DNA of 64,000 nt from Chiua virens (Eukaryota; Basidiomycota; Agaricomycetes; Boletales; Boletaceae), in the NCBI GenBank assembly GCA_019787685.1, contig JAHNUO010000012.1:744001-808000 (forward strand). Direction: 5' to 3'. Every line of letters starts with the position of its first letter. The first letter of the stretch is position 1. A program made the position numbers and the translations under genes. The notes under the pieces were generated by a model that did not search any database, was not told where the DNA came from, and saw only the letters and a list, made by a program, of their open reading frames with translations. Below are positions 22,895 to 33,611 of the stretch, piece by piece.

Positions 22895-22961
22895 GGATCG
22901 CGTCTGTCGTTGTATTCCCCAAGTTCTTGTGAATTATACGGGAGTTCATCCTGTCACCTCT

Positions 22962-25113
22962 CCCATCATTCTTCCATCCGAGCCTGCCCGTCCTTGAAAA
23001 CTTTGACCATGTCCAAGTCGTCAACTGAAGCTCAGCTTGAAGCTCTCCTGGACATAATCACGACCTCCGCGCGCCAAGCCATCGCCGAGTACAAGAAAGA
23101 TGGTAATGACGTCCCCACAATCCACTCCAAAACATTTCACCCCATTGATTTCGCCACTGATACTGTGGCACTAAGGAGGGCCGTAAGGTTGCTGGAGGGT
23201 GCTTCCCAACAGCTCTGTGCGTCGTTAGCACCACCTCAGCACACGCTTCATAATGTAAGTTGCAGTGGATCGGTCTTCATACAGAGAACCCTAGCTAAAT
23301 TATCTTTACATCACCTCGAAGTATGCCATGTCTTTTGAATGGGCGTGTGTGCGGGTCGTCATTTGCGCAAAGGTTGCCGATATGCTGGAGAAATATCCAG
23401 ATGGTCTTCACGTCAATGACCTGGCCAAGCTGGTGAATCTGGAAAAGGGAAAACTTACTCGTGTCCTTCGTCTTCTTGCAACGAAAGGATGTTTTACAGA
23501 AGGTATGACCTCGACAGTCCCTTCTTGCTACACAGCACTCATGACCAGCATTTCGTATTTGTGCATTTCTCGGCCTTTTGACAGTCAAACCAAATATTTT
23601 TGCAAACAACCGTATTTCGCTCAACACACTCTCGAGCTCGAACGTCTCCTGCACTTGCGCGTTTGTCCGTGGAGGACGCGCCCCATGGCGCGCTTGTTTT
23701 GTATGAAACAATGACTGACCCAGAGTATGCGGCGAGTCACGATGGGGAAAAGTCACCTTTCATATATGCACTTAAGCAAAGGGGCATAGATGGAAACATA
23801 TTTGATCTGTTTTCGCACGAGGTAAGCTTCGTCCTATTGCTCATATCTGTTCTCTCGACCATTATTTTCGTTTACTGACTATGTGGTATCCCTCAGGATG
23901 AAAAACGCGAGGTAAGAGGTTTTGTCATGACGTTATGAATTAATTCGCATACTCGACCAGAGTTTTCACCGCGGAATGATCGCCGTTAACGACGTCGCGG
24001 GCTCTATTTCCATTTTGCATCGTAAGTGGCCAGCCGTTCCATTTCCCTTGGCAATCAGTATCATCTTTTTACAGACTACCCATGGAATGAGGTGAACACT
24101 GTTTGCGATGTCGGGAGCAGTGTCGGAACAGTCACGCTACCTCTTTTGAAAACCTACCCGCATCTCAGAATCGTCAATCAAGACTTGCCTGAAGTTTTGA
24201 TTCAGGCGAAGGAGGTGAGGATGTTTCATATCTTTATGTCTTTGAGCATATACTCGCTTGTGCATCACGAGCATTGTGAAACAACCTCTTGTCTGCCCTT
24301 GAAAAGACTCATTTTCTTCGAAAATGCAGGTCTGGGCTAATGACGCCCCCGAGGCATTGGAAAGCAATCGGGTGCAATTCGTACCTCTCAACTTTTTTGA
24401 AGAGATTCCCGTTAAGGATCAAGACGTGTACTATGTGAGTGTCAATTCCGACTGGTCCCCTTTGAATCTTGACTCGGACGAATTCTGGCAGGTCCGTAAT
24501 ATCATTCATGACTGGCCGGACGACAAGGCTATGATTATCATGAGAAATGTCAGAGCTGCGATGTCACCTCACAGTCGGTCTGCTCGTCCGTACGTCTGTG
24601 CCTCCCTCTCCGTTCTTCCTGCACTAATTCCCTCTCCGATTTCACGTGCATCTGCTGCGCTACGAGTAGACGACCACCTCTTGACCCCTGTCGCTCTCGA
24701 TCCGAACGCCAAATCATTTGACATGGACATTGAACTTGCACCTGAGCCATTGTTACCCAACTTTGGGAATGGCAACAACCGGATGTATCAGCAGGACATA
24801 AGTATGATTTTCTGTTTGAATGGAAGGGAAAGGACGTTGGACGACTCGATTGCAGTTAGGGTGAGTCATCGCCCTCGTATCTCTATGGCATGCTCCTGCC
24901 TAGATCCAGCATCCTGATCATTGACGAATATTCATTTCGTAGATCTTCGGTTGGGTTGCGGTTGGAGAAAGTGTATGATCTTGCTGGGACTGCCGTACTT
25001 GATTTCAGGGCGGCTGCTTGATGGCGTAGACGACACCAAATAGTCATGTGTCTAGTTACTTGATCTTCGTCTGATCCAATGTCTTGTGCATCAATGACGC
25101 AGCATCGTTCACA
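22962..25113. repeat. Inverted repeat, left arm (IR-L)
   Basis: About 2.15 kb nearly identical, in inverted orientation, to 26385-28533. Homology starts at CCCATCATTC (22962), 47 bp before the O-methyltransferase start, and ends at CGTTCACA (25113), 92 bp after its stop. Differences seen are scattered substitutions and single-base indels. The arms are separated by a 1.27 kb spacer that contains direct repeat DR2 and fragment D. Confidence 0.9.
23009..25021 (+). CDS. O-methyltransferase (copy C), two frame breaks versus its twin
   Basis: SAM-dependent O-methyltransferase of the COMT-like type (dimerisation/winged-helix N-terminus plus Rossmann C-terminus). Exon 1 starts MSKSSTEAQLEALLD. Later exons carry WACVRVVICAKVADMLE, LVNLEKGKLTRVLRLLATKG, the SAM-binding TVCDVGSSVGTVTLPLLKTY with acidic NQDLPEV, the catalytic HDWPDDKAMIIM (His general base), LLPNFGNGNN-YQQD and terminal LRLEKVYDLAGTAVLDFRAAA. 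Ten exons, same layout as copy E. Compared with copy E it has one extra T at about 23650 (after SSNVS) and one extra G at 24577-24578 (after PHSR), each breaking the frame. Given similar single-base insertions in essential genes of this window, it may be intact in the organism. Transcribed towards copy E. Confidence 0.8.
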
Positions 25114-25118
25114 CATAT

Positions 25119-25792
25119 AAACGGGTTCCACCTCCCTTTCACACCGGTTTAAGAAACACTGACATTTACTTATTATCAAAGATCATAGCCAGCCTTGGGG
25201 CTCGCCACTTGCACTCTGCAGGGATGGTTGCGCTAGTCGCAGAGGAACTCGACAGGTTCATTGACATGACACAGGCTTACATGTTGGTCATAGCGCGTGG
25301 GCATGCAACGCATCAAGATAGGTCTGTTTGTTCTAGCTCACTATATATACATTGTACATGGCACATTACAAGCTCCCTTTCCAGACACATACGTAGAACT
25401 ATAACGGACTAGCTACTAAGATAGATGAATAATCAAGATACGTAGTACATACGCGAGAGGTCACGAATGAGCGAACGTCATACCCTCAGTGAAGCACCCC
25501 TTGGTCTCAAGAAGACGAAGGACCCGGGCAAGCTTCCCCTGCTCTAAATTCACCAGATTCGACGTGAAGTCCATTTGGGTACTTCTCCAGCACATCCGCA
25601 ACGCTTGCACGAATGACAAGTTGACAACACGCACGCATACCCATTCAAAACACATCACATACTTTAGTGATCATATTAAAACCAACCAACCCTCTCACTC
25701 AATCGAACCAATAGGACTGACATTGTGAAGAGTGTGGCTGAGGGGGTGCCAATGACGCACTCAGCTGCTGGCAGGCACCCTCGAGTAACCTC
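25119..25792. repeat. Direct repeat copy 2 (DR2)
   Basis: Second copy of the 660 bp repeat at 21968-22631. It begins 5 bp after the end of the left inverted-repeat arm, so its left edge coincides with a duplication breakpoint. Confidence 0.8.
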
Positions 25793-25943
25793 ACAGCTTT
25801 CTTGAGCACCACATTATCGGTCGTGAAATCGATGGGATGGTATAGTTTGGAGTGGATTGTGAGGACGTCATAACCGCCTTTCTTTGACGAACCGAAGTGT
25901 TGATCATTCCGAGAAGCGCCTCACACTGGGCCTCCGCCGACAT
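25480..25943 (-). pseudogene. O-methyltransferase fragment (copy D)
   Basis: A minus-strand remnant with exon 1 from ATG at 25943 (MSAEAQCEALLGM..., later LKKAVRLLEGACQQLSASLAP) and exon 2 (LVNLEQGKLARVLRLLETKGCFTEG). Exon 1 has lost the ARQAIAEYKK region by a small deletion, and exon 2 lacks about 12 bases relative to copy B. No downstream exons. Sequence upstream of the ATG is similar to that upstream of fragment G (30524), suggesting these two come from one sub-lineage distinct from copies C/E. Confidence 0.75.
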
Positions 25944-26384
25944 GGGTTTACACAAAATCAAGGGGGCCGGTTGGAAGATAGGACAGGTGTGAATTGGATT
26001 CGACTATTCCCCTGCTTTAAGATGCGATGGTGATGCAGGCCAGTACGAAACGACTGAAATAAGACCCGGTGGTAAGTAAGGTAAGAGGAGTGGCAGAAGA
26101 GGTCGTTTCGTCCCTTCAGGCTGTCCTGAGGTTAGTCATCTCTACGGCATGGGATTCCAAAGTGATTCGACTTGAACCGAGTCGCAGATGAAACAATCGG
26201 AACCATCTTGCGCGGAAGTGGCGGGAGAGACAAACGTAAGTTGCGCCCCCTCGTTTAATTACAACGCGTGTGCTTTCGACGCCAGCGCGCGCATTTCAAA
26301 AATCTTTCCTGAGTTTTGGAGGTCCACAATCATTACTAGGTTGTGCTTAACCGCGCAATGATGTCTGCTGCTTACTTCGAGTCT

Positions 26385-28533
26385 TGTGAACGATGCTGCG
26401 TCATTGATGCACAAGACATTGGATCAGACGAAGATCAAGTAACTAGACACATGACTATTTGGTGTCGTCTACGCCATCAAGCAGCCGCCCTGAAATCAAG
26501 TACGGCAGTCCCAGCGAGATCATACACTTTCTCCAACCGCAACCCAACCGAAGATCTACGAAATGAATATTCGTCAACGATCAGGATGCTGGATCTAGGC
26601 AGGAGCATGCCATAGAGATACGAGGGCGATGACTCACCCTAACGCAATCAAGTCGTCCAACGTCCTTTCCTTTCCATTCAAAAAGACAAGCATATTTATG
26701 TCCTGCTGATACATCCGGTTGTTGCCATTCCCAAAGTTGGGTAACAATGGCTCAGGTGCAAGTTCAATGTCCATGTCAAATGATTTGGCGTTCGGATCGA
26801 GAGCGACAGGGGTCAAGAGGTGGTCGTCTACTCGTAGCGCAGCAGATGCACGTGAAATCGGATAGGGAATTAGTGCAGGAAGAACGGAGAGGGAGGCACA
26901 GGACGTACGGATGAGCAGACGACTGTGAGGGGACATCGCAGCTCTGACATTTCTCATGATAATCATAGCCTTGTCGTCCGGCCAGTCATGAATGACATTA
27001 CGGACCTGCCAGAATTCGTCCGAGTCACGATTCAAAGGGGATCAGTCGGAATTGACACTCACATAGTACACGTCTTGATCCTTAACAGGACTCTCTTCGA
27101 AAAAGTTGAGAGGTACGAATTGCACCCGATTGCTTTCCAATGCCTCGGGGGCGTCATTAGCCCAGACCTGCATTTTCGAAGAAAATGAGTCTTTTCAAGG
27201 GCGGAACAAGAGGTTGTTTCACAATGCTCGTGATGCACAAGCGAGTATATGCTCAAAGACATAAAGATATGAAACATCCTCACCTCCTTCGCCTGAATCA
27301 AAACTTCAGGCAAGTCTTGATTGATGATTCTGAGATGCGGGTAGGTTTTCAAAAGAGGTAGCGTGACTGTTCCGACACTGCTCCCGACATCGCAAACAGT
27401 GTTCACCTCATTCCATGGGTAGTCTGTAAAAAGATGATACTGATCGCCAAGGGAAATGGAACGGCTGGCCACTTACGATGCAAAATGGAAATAGAGCCCG
27501 CGACGTCGTTAACGGCGATCATTCCGCGGTGAAAACTCTGGTCGAGTATGCGAATTGATTCATAACGTCATGACAAAACCTCTTACCTCGCGTTTTTCAT
27601 CCTGAGGGATACCACATAGTCAGTAAACGAAAATAATGGTCGAGAGAACAGATATGAGCAATAGGACGAAGCTTACCTCGTGCGGTAATAGATCAAGTGG
27701 GTTTCCATCTATGCCCCTTTGCTTAAGTGCATATATGAAAGGTGACTTTTCTCCATCGTAACTCGCCGCATACTCTGGGTCAGTCATTGTTTCATACAAA
27801 ACAAGCGCGCCATGGGGCGCGTCCTCCACGGACAAACGCGCAAGTGCGGAGACATTCGAGCTCGAGAGTGTGTTGAGCGAAATACGGTTGTTGGCAAAAA
27901 TGTTTGGTTTGACTGTCAAAAGGCCGAGAAATGCACAAATACGAAATGCTAGTCATGAGTGCTGTGTAGCAAGAAGGGATGTCGAGGTCATACCTTCTGT
28001 AAAACATCCTTTTGTTGCAAGAAGACGAAGGACACGAGTAAGTTTTCCCTTTTCCAGATTCACCAACTTGGCCAAGTCATCGACGTGAAGACCATCTGGA
28101 TATTTCTCCAGCATATCGGCAACCTTTGCGCAAATGACGACCCGCACACACGCCCATTCAAAAGACATGGCATACTTCGAGGTGATGTAAAGATAATTTA
28201 GCTAGGGTTCTCTGTAATGAAGACCGATCCACTGCAACTTACATTATGAAGCGTGTGCTGAGGTGGTGCTAATGACGCACAGAGCTGTTGACAGGCTCCC
28301 TCCAGTAACCTTACGGCCTTCCTTAGTGCCACAGTATCGGTGGCAAAATCAATGGGGTGAAATGTCTTGGAGTGGATTGTGGGGACGTCATTACCGTCTT
28401 TCTTGTACTCGGCAATGGCTTGGCGAGCGGAGGTCGTGATTATGTCCAGGAGAGCTTCAAGCTGAGCTTCAGTTGACAACTTGAACATGGTCAAAGTTTT
28501 CAAGGCGGGCAGGCTCGGATGGAAGAATGATGG
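26385..28533. repeat. Inverted repeat, right arm (IR-R)
   Basis: Mirror of 22962-25113. It starts TGTGAACGATGC and ends at AATGATGGG, and contains the complete O-methyltransferase copy E on the minus strand. Confidence 0.9.
26477..28488 (-). CDS. O-methyltransferase (copy E), intact frame
   Basis: The best-preserved COMT-like O-methyltransferase of the array. Start MFKLSTEAQLEALLD at 28488; stop TGA at 26477-26479 after DFRAAA. Introns begin GTAAGT, GTATGA, GTAAGC, GTAAGA, GTAAGT, GTGAGG, GTGAGT and GTACGT and all preserve frame. Landmarks: NNRISLNTLSSSNVSALARLSVEDAP, YETMTDPEYAASYDGEKSPF, SAM motif DVGSSVGTVTLPL, VRNVIHDWPDDKAMIIM with the presumed catalytic His, and PEPLLPNFGNGNNRMYQQD. 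Predicted about 440 residues, usual for fungal members. The natural substrate is unknown; relatives methylate phenolic or polyketide hydroxyls. Convergent with copy C. No frame correction is needed. Confidence 0.88.
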
Positions 28534-28955
28534 GTAGTGCGAACTGGCTCCATAAGTATCCTGGCTTTTAAGGCGCACCAGCAGTGATCTGGGCCGTAAA
28601 TTCTTCCGCATGTGTTACATCTAGTAGTATCCCACACAGTTCCACTGGGAATTTGAACATAGCGATTAGTAGGGGCTTAGACGGAGTAAGAAGCGATCAT
28701 GCAAGACAACGGTAAGTAAGTTGAACTAAGTCGCTCGTGTCGTTGGAAACGTCATCTGTAGGTGAAACTCGGGATCTCTGAGTTGAGCTGAGAGCGATAT
28801 CCACCTACCATTGGCAGGAAGTCGAGATATCCAGACTCCAGAGAGCGCGCATTTTATAAGGAGCTAGTCACTAGCCTCAGGCTGAACGTTAACATGCAAT
28901 GGAAGTCTTCTCTGAGCTCCTTCCTGTTTGAGTGTGTTTGAGTAATACTCTCATC

Positions 28956-29545
28956 ATGACCGACGTCACTCAGAAAATAAAGATCGTATGTTCTTACATT
29001 TTGTCTCGATGCAACATGTAACATTCCAAGCCAGATGAAAGGCGCATCGCCTGACCTATCTGCTGCCACCTATCAAATCTTTGACGAATCACACACGATG
29101 GGCAATGCACTGCGATGGATGCTCATGAAAAAGTGCGTCTGTCCTACCTGGTCACCAGAACGACTCTGCTACTCACTACATACAGTCCAAAAGTAGAGTT
29201 TTGCGGTTACAGGTGAGTCAGTTGCGTGCTAGCACGTTACTTTGTCCTTGGTGTTGAGTTGGTGATGGATCATCCCTTTGTCCCTTTGGGCTTGTCCGAA
29301 CTTTTTGGTAGTGTCCCGCATCCCTCCGAAAACCTCATCCAGCTTCGCATTCAGATGTATGGTGCGTCCCACCATCGGAAAATGCTACTATTTCCGTGCT
29401 AATGTGCTCTTAAGACGGGCTTTCATCACTTGACGCACTTCTCGGCGCGCTCTCGCATCTCGACGACGTGTGTGATAGCATAGAGGACAGATATCGTGCC
29501 AGTCTCGCAAGTGGCCAATATGAACAGTGGCAAGAAAAGAGTTAA
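28956..29545 (+). CDS. RPC19: RNA polymerase I/III subunit AC19 (Rpc19)
   Basis: A shared small subunit of RNA polymerases I and III, of the bacterial alpha-like family, pairing with AC40. Five short exons: 28956-28985, 29035-29132, 29186-29212, 29312-29361, 29415-29545. Spliced product 111 residues. Motifs: MTDVTQKIKI start, the alpha-like block YQIFDESHTMGNALRWMLMK, KVEFCGYSVPHPSENLIQLRIQ, and the C-terminal helix LSHLDDVCDSIEDRYRASL. All four introns have GT-AG ends and the phases agree (0, 2, 2, 1) without any correction. Because each exon is small it is easily missed. It lies between O-methyltransferase copies E and F, a single-copy essential gene embedded in a repeat-rich array. Confidence 0.93.
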
Positions 29546-29934
29546 GGAGGATAGTTATGAATGCCTGTGCGATGGAAAATATAATCCCGTGCAAATATAG
29601 GTAACACCTAACCCCAGCTACCTCATGAAGGAATATTACTCTTGTCTGTGCTCACCGCGGAGAGAGAACCGGTCAAGTTTGGATCGTGAGCCAGATGGAG
29701 CGGGGAAATGAAGAGGGAATGAGTCCGGTTTAACTACAACATGTGGCTTTCTGCCACCATTACGATTCTCCAGCGCGTTTCACCTGTCAGAGTTGGAGAG
29801 AGAACGGGAGACTCTCGGTGCCAAGAAAACGCCGATATTATCATGAAACGACGGAAGAATATACAATTACTTCCTTGTCTTCCGACTTTCCACGAAAAGT
29901 ACTCTGGCTTTCACTGCAATGCCAGTGGCACGAA

Positions 29935-30260
29935 TCTCAGTCAAGCAAAATATCTTTCGAACAACCGTATATCGCTCACCACGCTCTCGAGTTCCAACGT
30001 GTGTGCTCTCTCAGGCTTGCGCATGTGCGTGGAGGATGTACCCCTTGGTACAGCTGTATTGTATGAGTCGACGATTATGCAACGAGTTATGATCCGGCTA
30101 AGTCACCCCTCATGTATGCAATCAAAAAGAGGTACGGATGGTAGCGCCTTTGATCTTTTGATGAAGGATGCGAGTCACTTTCCTCTCGACTTTCTCCGAT
30201 TTTATATTGCATGATACTTTTTCTTGCTGACTTGATACTATCTCCCCCGAGAAACGCGAG
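29935..30260 (+). pseudogene. O-methyltransferase fragment (copy F), exons 3-4 only
   Basis: Contains SNNRISLTTLSSSNVCALSG, VEDVPLGTAVLYES and, after a gap, GAFDL-like sequence and an EKREV remnant followed by GTAAG (30245-30260). The frame is lost after YES and no upstream or downstream exon is present. It abuts fragment G, which runs on the opposite strand, within about 30 bp. Confidence 0.75.
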
Positions 30261-30289
30261 GTAAGATGTTCAATTATTATCTTTTTGCA

Positions 30290-30524
30290 GTGTTTCATGT
30301 GCCTGAGGAGATGCCAATGACGCACTCAGCTGCTGGTAGGCACTCTCGAGTAACCGGACAGCTTTCTTGAGAACTATATTATGGGTTGCGAAATTGATGG
30401 GATGGTATTGCTGGGAGTGGATTATGGGGACGTCGTTGCCACCTTTCTTGTACTCGGCGATCGTCGGGCGAGCAGAAGTTTTGATTATTTCGAGAAGGGA
30501 TTCAAGCTGGGCCTCCGCCGACAT
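30290..30524 (-). pseudogene. O-methyltransferase fragment (copy G), exon 1 only
   Basis: Minus strand from ATG at 30524: MSAEAQLESLLEIIKTSARP, NDVPIIHSQQYHPINFAT, LKKAVRLLESAYQQLSASLA. Exon 2 and later exons are absent; the sequence instead joins copy F in opposite orientation. The 5' flank resembles that of fragment D. The reading frame itself is open, so transcription of a truncated N-terminal protein is possible but unlikely to be functional. Confidence 0.75.
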
Positions 30525-30681
30525 GGGATGAAACAAAATCAAACAAACTGATTGAAAGACAGGATAGTTTGAATTGAATCCCACCATTCCACGGCCTTGA
30601 CTCGGAGATGTGGTACATATCGTCAAAGTGAACGAAGCGGCAAAAGGATAAAATGTTGAGTGCCCCGATGGCTAAAGGTGC

Positions 30682-33611
30682 TCAGAAACTTTCCGTCACT
30701 TTCTGCTTAGATGTGATGATATCCGCCGCACGGTGCGCGAGACTGTCGCGCGTCATTTTATCAGCCTTAAAGCGAAAGAAATCAAACAACGCACCCATAA
30801 AGCGTCGCTTGAGGGTGGGTCCCAAGATGCTGCAAGAGTGGGGGTCAGATGCATCGGCCAAGGTTGAAGCGGACTTACGATGGGAAAGATACTCGCATCC
30901 GCCTGGTACTCGAGTTATTAGTAGTCGCGCCAAGACAGCGCATGTTTCAGGACACTTACCACTCTTAAATTTTCTGTCCCGTAGACCTGGGCAGATTAGA
31001 CAACGGTGGTTCACCCATACCAACGAGCTGCCGGCGTACCTTGAGCTCATTATCCACTACGCCGTTCGCCGACCTCGGAAGCATTGAAGCCGTACCTGTC
31101 ATATTGCTTATGTAGTCCCACTCGAGTTGCATACCAGACGTGATCATACCAATCGGATGCAGAGCACTCTTGAACCATGGAGCGGATATAATCCCGAAGC
31201 TGATCAGTCAGACCACGTCGGGAGAGGCTCGATGATCTTGGCTGTAAGATATCCTAAGGCGCCAGTCTGCATGATCTTGAAGGCGTACTTGACCGCCTCG
31301 AGGAGCATTATCATATCTACACCAGTCCCATCCGAGGCGGTCAGTGTTTACTGGAGCGAATGGGACGACAACGGACCAATGTCTCCGGGTGAATCGAGAA
31401 TCGCTGGGTCGATTTCTGGTGGATCGAAGATCGAAGGCGAGGTGGCATGGACCTAAAAATCACTCATATCGTGCGCATATGTTCAGTGAAATGAAGCGAC
31501 TGACTAACCGAACCGCGACTCCAAGCATGCTGCAAGAAGACAGACATTGTGTAATGACTTGCGTTCTCCCGCGTGCACCCCACATGGGTGTAAGCTGATT
31601 TCCATAGGTCAATCCAAATGCACTGTGCGAGAACATCCATCTGAAGACGTACATGGGAAGAGAATGATTTCGAGTTGAGCAACGCCATCATTTTCGAGCC
31701 AAGCTCTTTGAAGTTCATACCACTGTTTATAAGGCAGATTCTTGATCTCTGGTGCTTGCAAGGCTCTGTCCAACGATGCGAGCATACTTTTCATCTTGTC
31801 CGCGGGAATAAAAGCAGAAGTAGGAATGAAAACCAACGTAGAGAGCGTGCTACTGAGCATCCCCTGCCGAGTTTCCCTGTATTCTTCAAGACGTTTCTGT
31901 GCAAAGCTTTCTGAGGATAAGTCGTCGGCAGTGATGTGGTATCTAGAGAGCTCGGCGCCCAAAGTGACTGTGAAATGATCCTGTGCAAAGGATAGGCCAT
32001 CGATATCGAAAGGTAAAAAAAAATACCTACTTGGAAATTCTCTCCGACTCCAGGCAAGTCAATCTTGAGGGGAATCCCAAGCTTTCGAAGAACGCTTGGG
32101 GTCCCGATACCTAAACTCCGTCAGAGCAGTCACCGCAAAGAAACCCACACTACTCCACCGGACAATTCCAGAAGCTGAGGTGTCTGGAGTGCACCTAAGC
32201 ACAGGTATGATTACGGCACGCTCGAAATACCATTCGTGACTGACCTGCAGCAAGAATCACTTCACAGCGTACGGACGCAGAAAACAGTTGACCTGCGCCA
32301 TAAAACTCGACACCCAGAGCTCGTAAAGCCCCGTCCTCGCCGTCCGACATGACGACTTTGGCTGCATATGCACCTGTGAGACAGACAATGTTGGGTTGAC
32401 TGGATACACGGTCGTAGTATGCCTGGGACGAGCTAATTAGCCAAACTCTCAACCACAACCATGGCTTACATTAGTGCTGTAACTCCGAGTGTTCGTCTGT
32501 GGATCGACTGAAGCAGTATACGTCCAGATTCCAATTAGATCTCCTGAGGCCTGAACGGGGTAAATGCATGGGAGACGGAATCTCTAGTTGTAGTCGAACG
32601 CACTTCCGAATGGTTTGTCGCCACTCCCAATTTGTTCATCGTATGAAAGAACGGTTGGACGAGATCATAGTAGTAGCTATACGCTGTCGTCTTGATGTAC
32701 CCATGGCTATAGATGCGTTTCGTTGTCTATCTCTCATTCGTGGTCATTGTTGCACCTACCTGCCATGGTTATGAGCGACATCGTCTGCATTGTGCAACTT
32801 TGCGTAGTCTGAAGGCGGCGCCCACGCCTCCGAGGCATTGACAGCATCTCGGATGGTATTCCAGTCCCAACCTAGATGAGTTCAGCAAGCACGCTCGCTC
32901 CTCGCTTGTCCACTGCTTCTCACCTGTTATTCCCAACTTCTCCCAGTCTATTAAAAACCATCGTCCGACGTGAGCTATCAGACTGTTTGGAAATTCGATT
33001 GTTGCGAACCATTGAACTCTATTCTTGAACCCCTGTTTCATCCATATCGTCATGGAAAATGTTGTAATCAGTGAAACGAGGAACCTACCTCGTATATGCC
33101 ATGTAGTTCAAGGCAGGACGAACCGCCGAGTACTTTTCCTCGAGGGATCGGGATTCTGCGGTCCTTGGCTGAAGCTTGCGGCTTGGTAAGGAATGACCAG
33201 TCATAATCGGGGTCTGTTCAGCATCAGACAGGGACGCGCGAAATGGCTTGGAGACTGACTGTTCAATGGCTTTCCGATCATCCCTTGGACATTCTCAAGT
33301 CTTCACGAAGACCCGAACAAATCGTGGTATACACATACCTGGCACAAGAATCATTTCGTCATCCTTTCTCAGCCCAGCTTCGATAACGCCCACCAGTCAC
33401 TCCCGGGTCTGCGGAAAGCCTGACGACTGCTCAGCACGGATCGCAGAAAGAAACCACGGAGGGACCTACAACGAAGCCAAGGCTAGCCCGGTGGTTCCGC
33501 CCCCTTGAGGTTGCCTGTATGTGTCAAACGTCGACCACGACAACTAAGCTACCTACCAACGACAATATAATCAAACGTTTGTCGTGCGAATGCAGCAGCA
33601 GCTTCCATCAT
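30682..33611 (-). CDS. GMC-family FAD-dependent oxidoreductase
   Basis: Glucose-methanol-choline family flavoprotein (relatives: aryl-alcohol oxidase, glucose oxidase, choline dehydrogenase). Start [19 protein letters not shown] at 33611, then across the first intron (GTAGGT...CTCAAG) [11 protein letters not shown], the dinucleotide-binding loop. Next [15 protein letters not shown], then [12 protein letters not shown], [18 protein letters not shown] (GMC signature 1 region), [34 protein letters not shown], the signature 2 region ILAAG...[14 protein letters not shown] with [24 protein letters not shown], and a terminal helix ([10 protein letters not shown]). No signal peptide is visible, arguing for an intracellular enzyme. 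Many introns; exact joins at 31.0-31.4 kb were not all resolved. One extra base is needed near 33380 (before VGVIEAG). Substrate unknown. Confidence 0.85.

Noticed and set aside
24883..25179. Gene with the same 90-residue product at 24883-25179 (minus) and 26343-26615 (plus)
   Set aside because: Both are antisense to the last exon and 3' flank of the O-methyltransferases; they recur only because the arms are inverted repeats.
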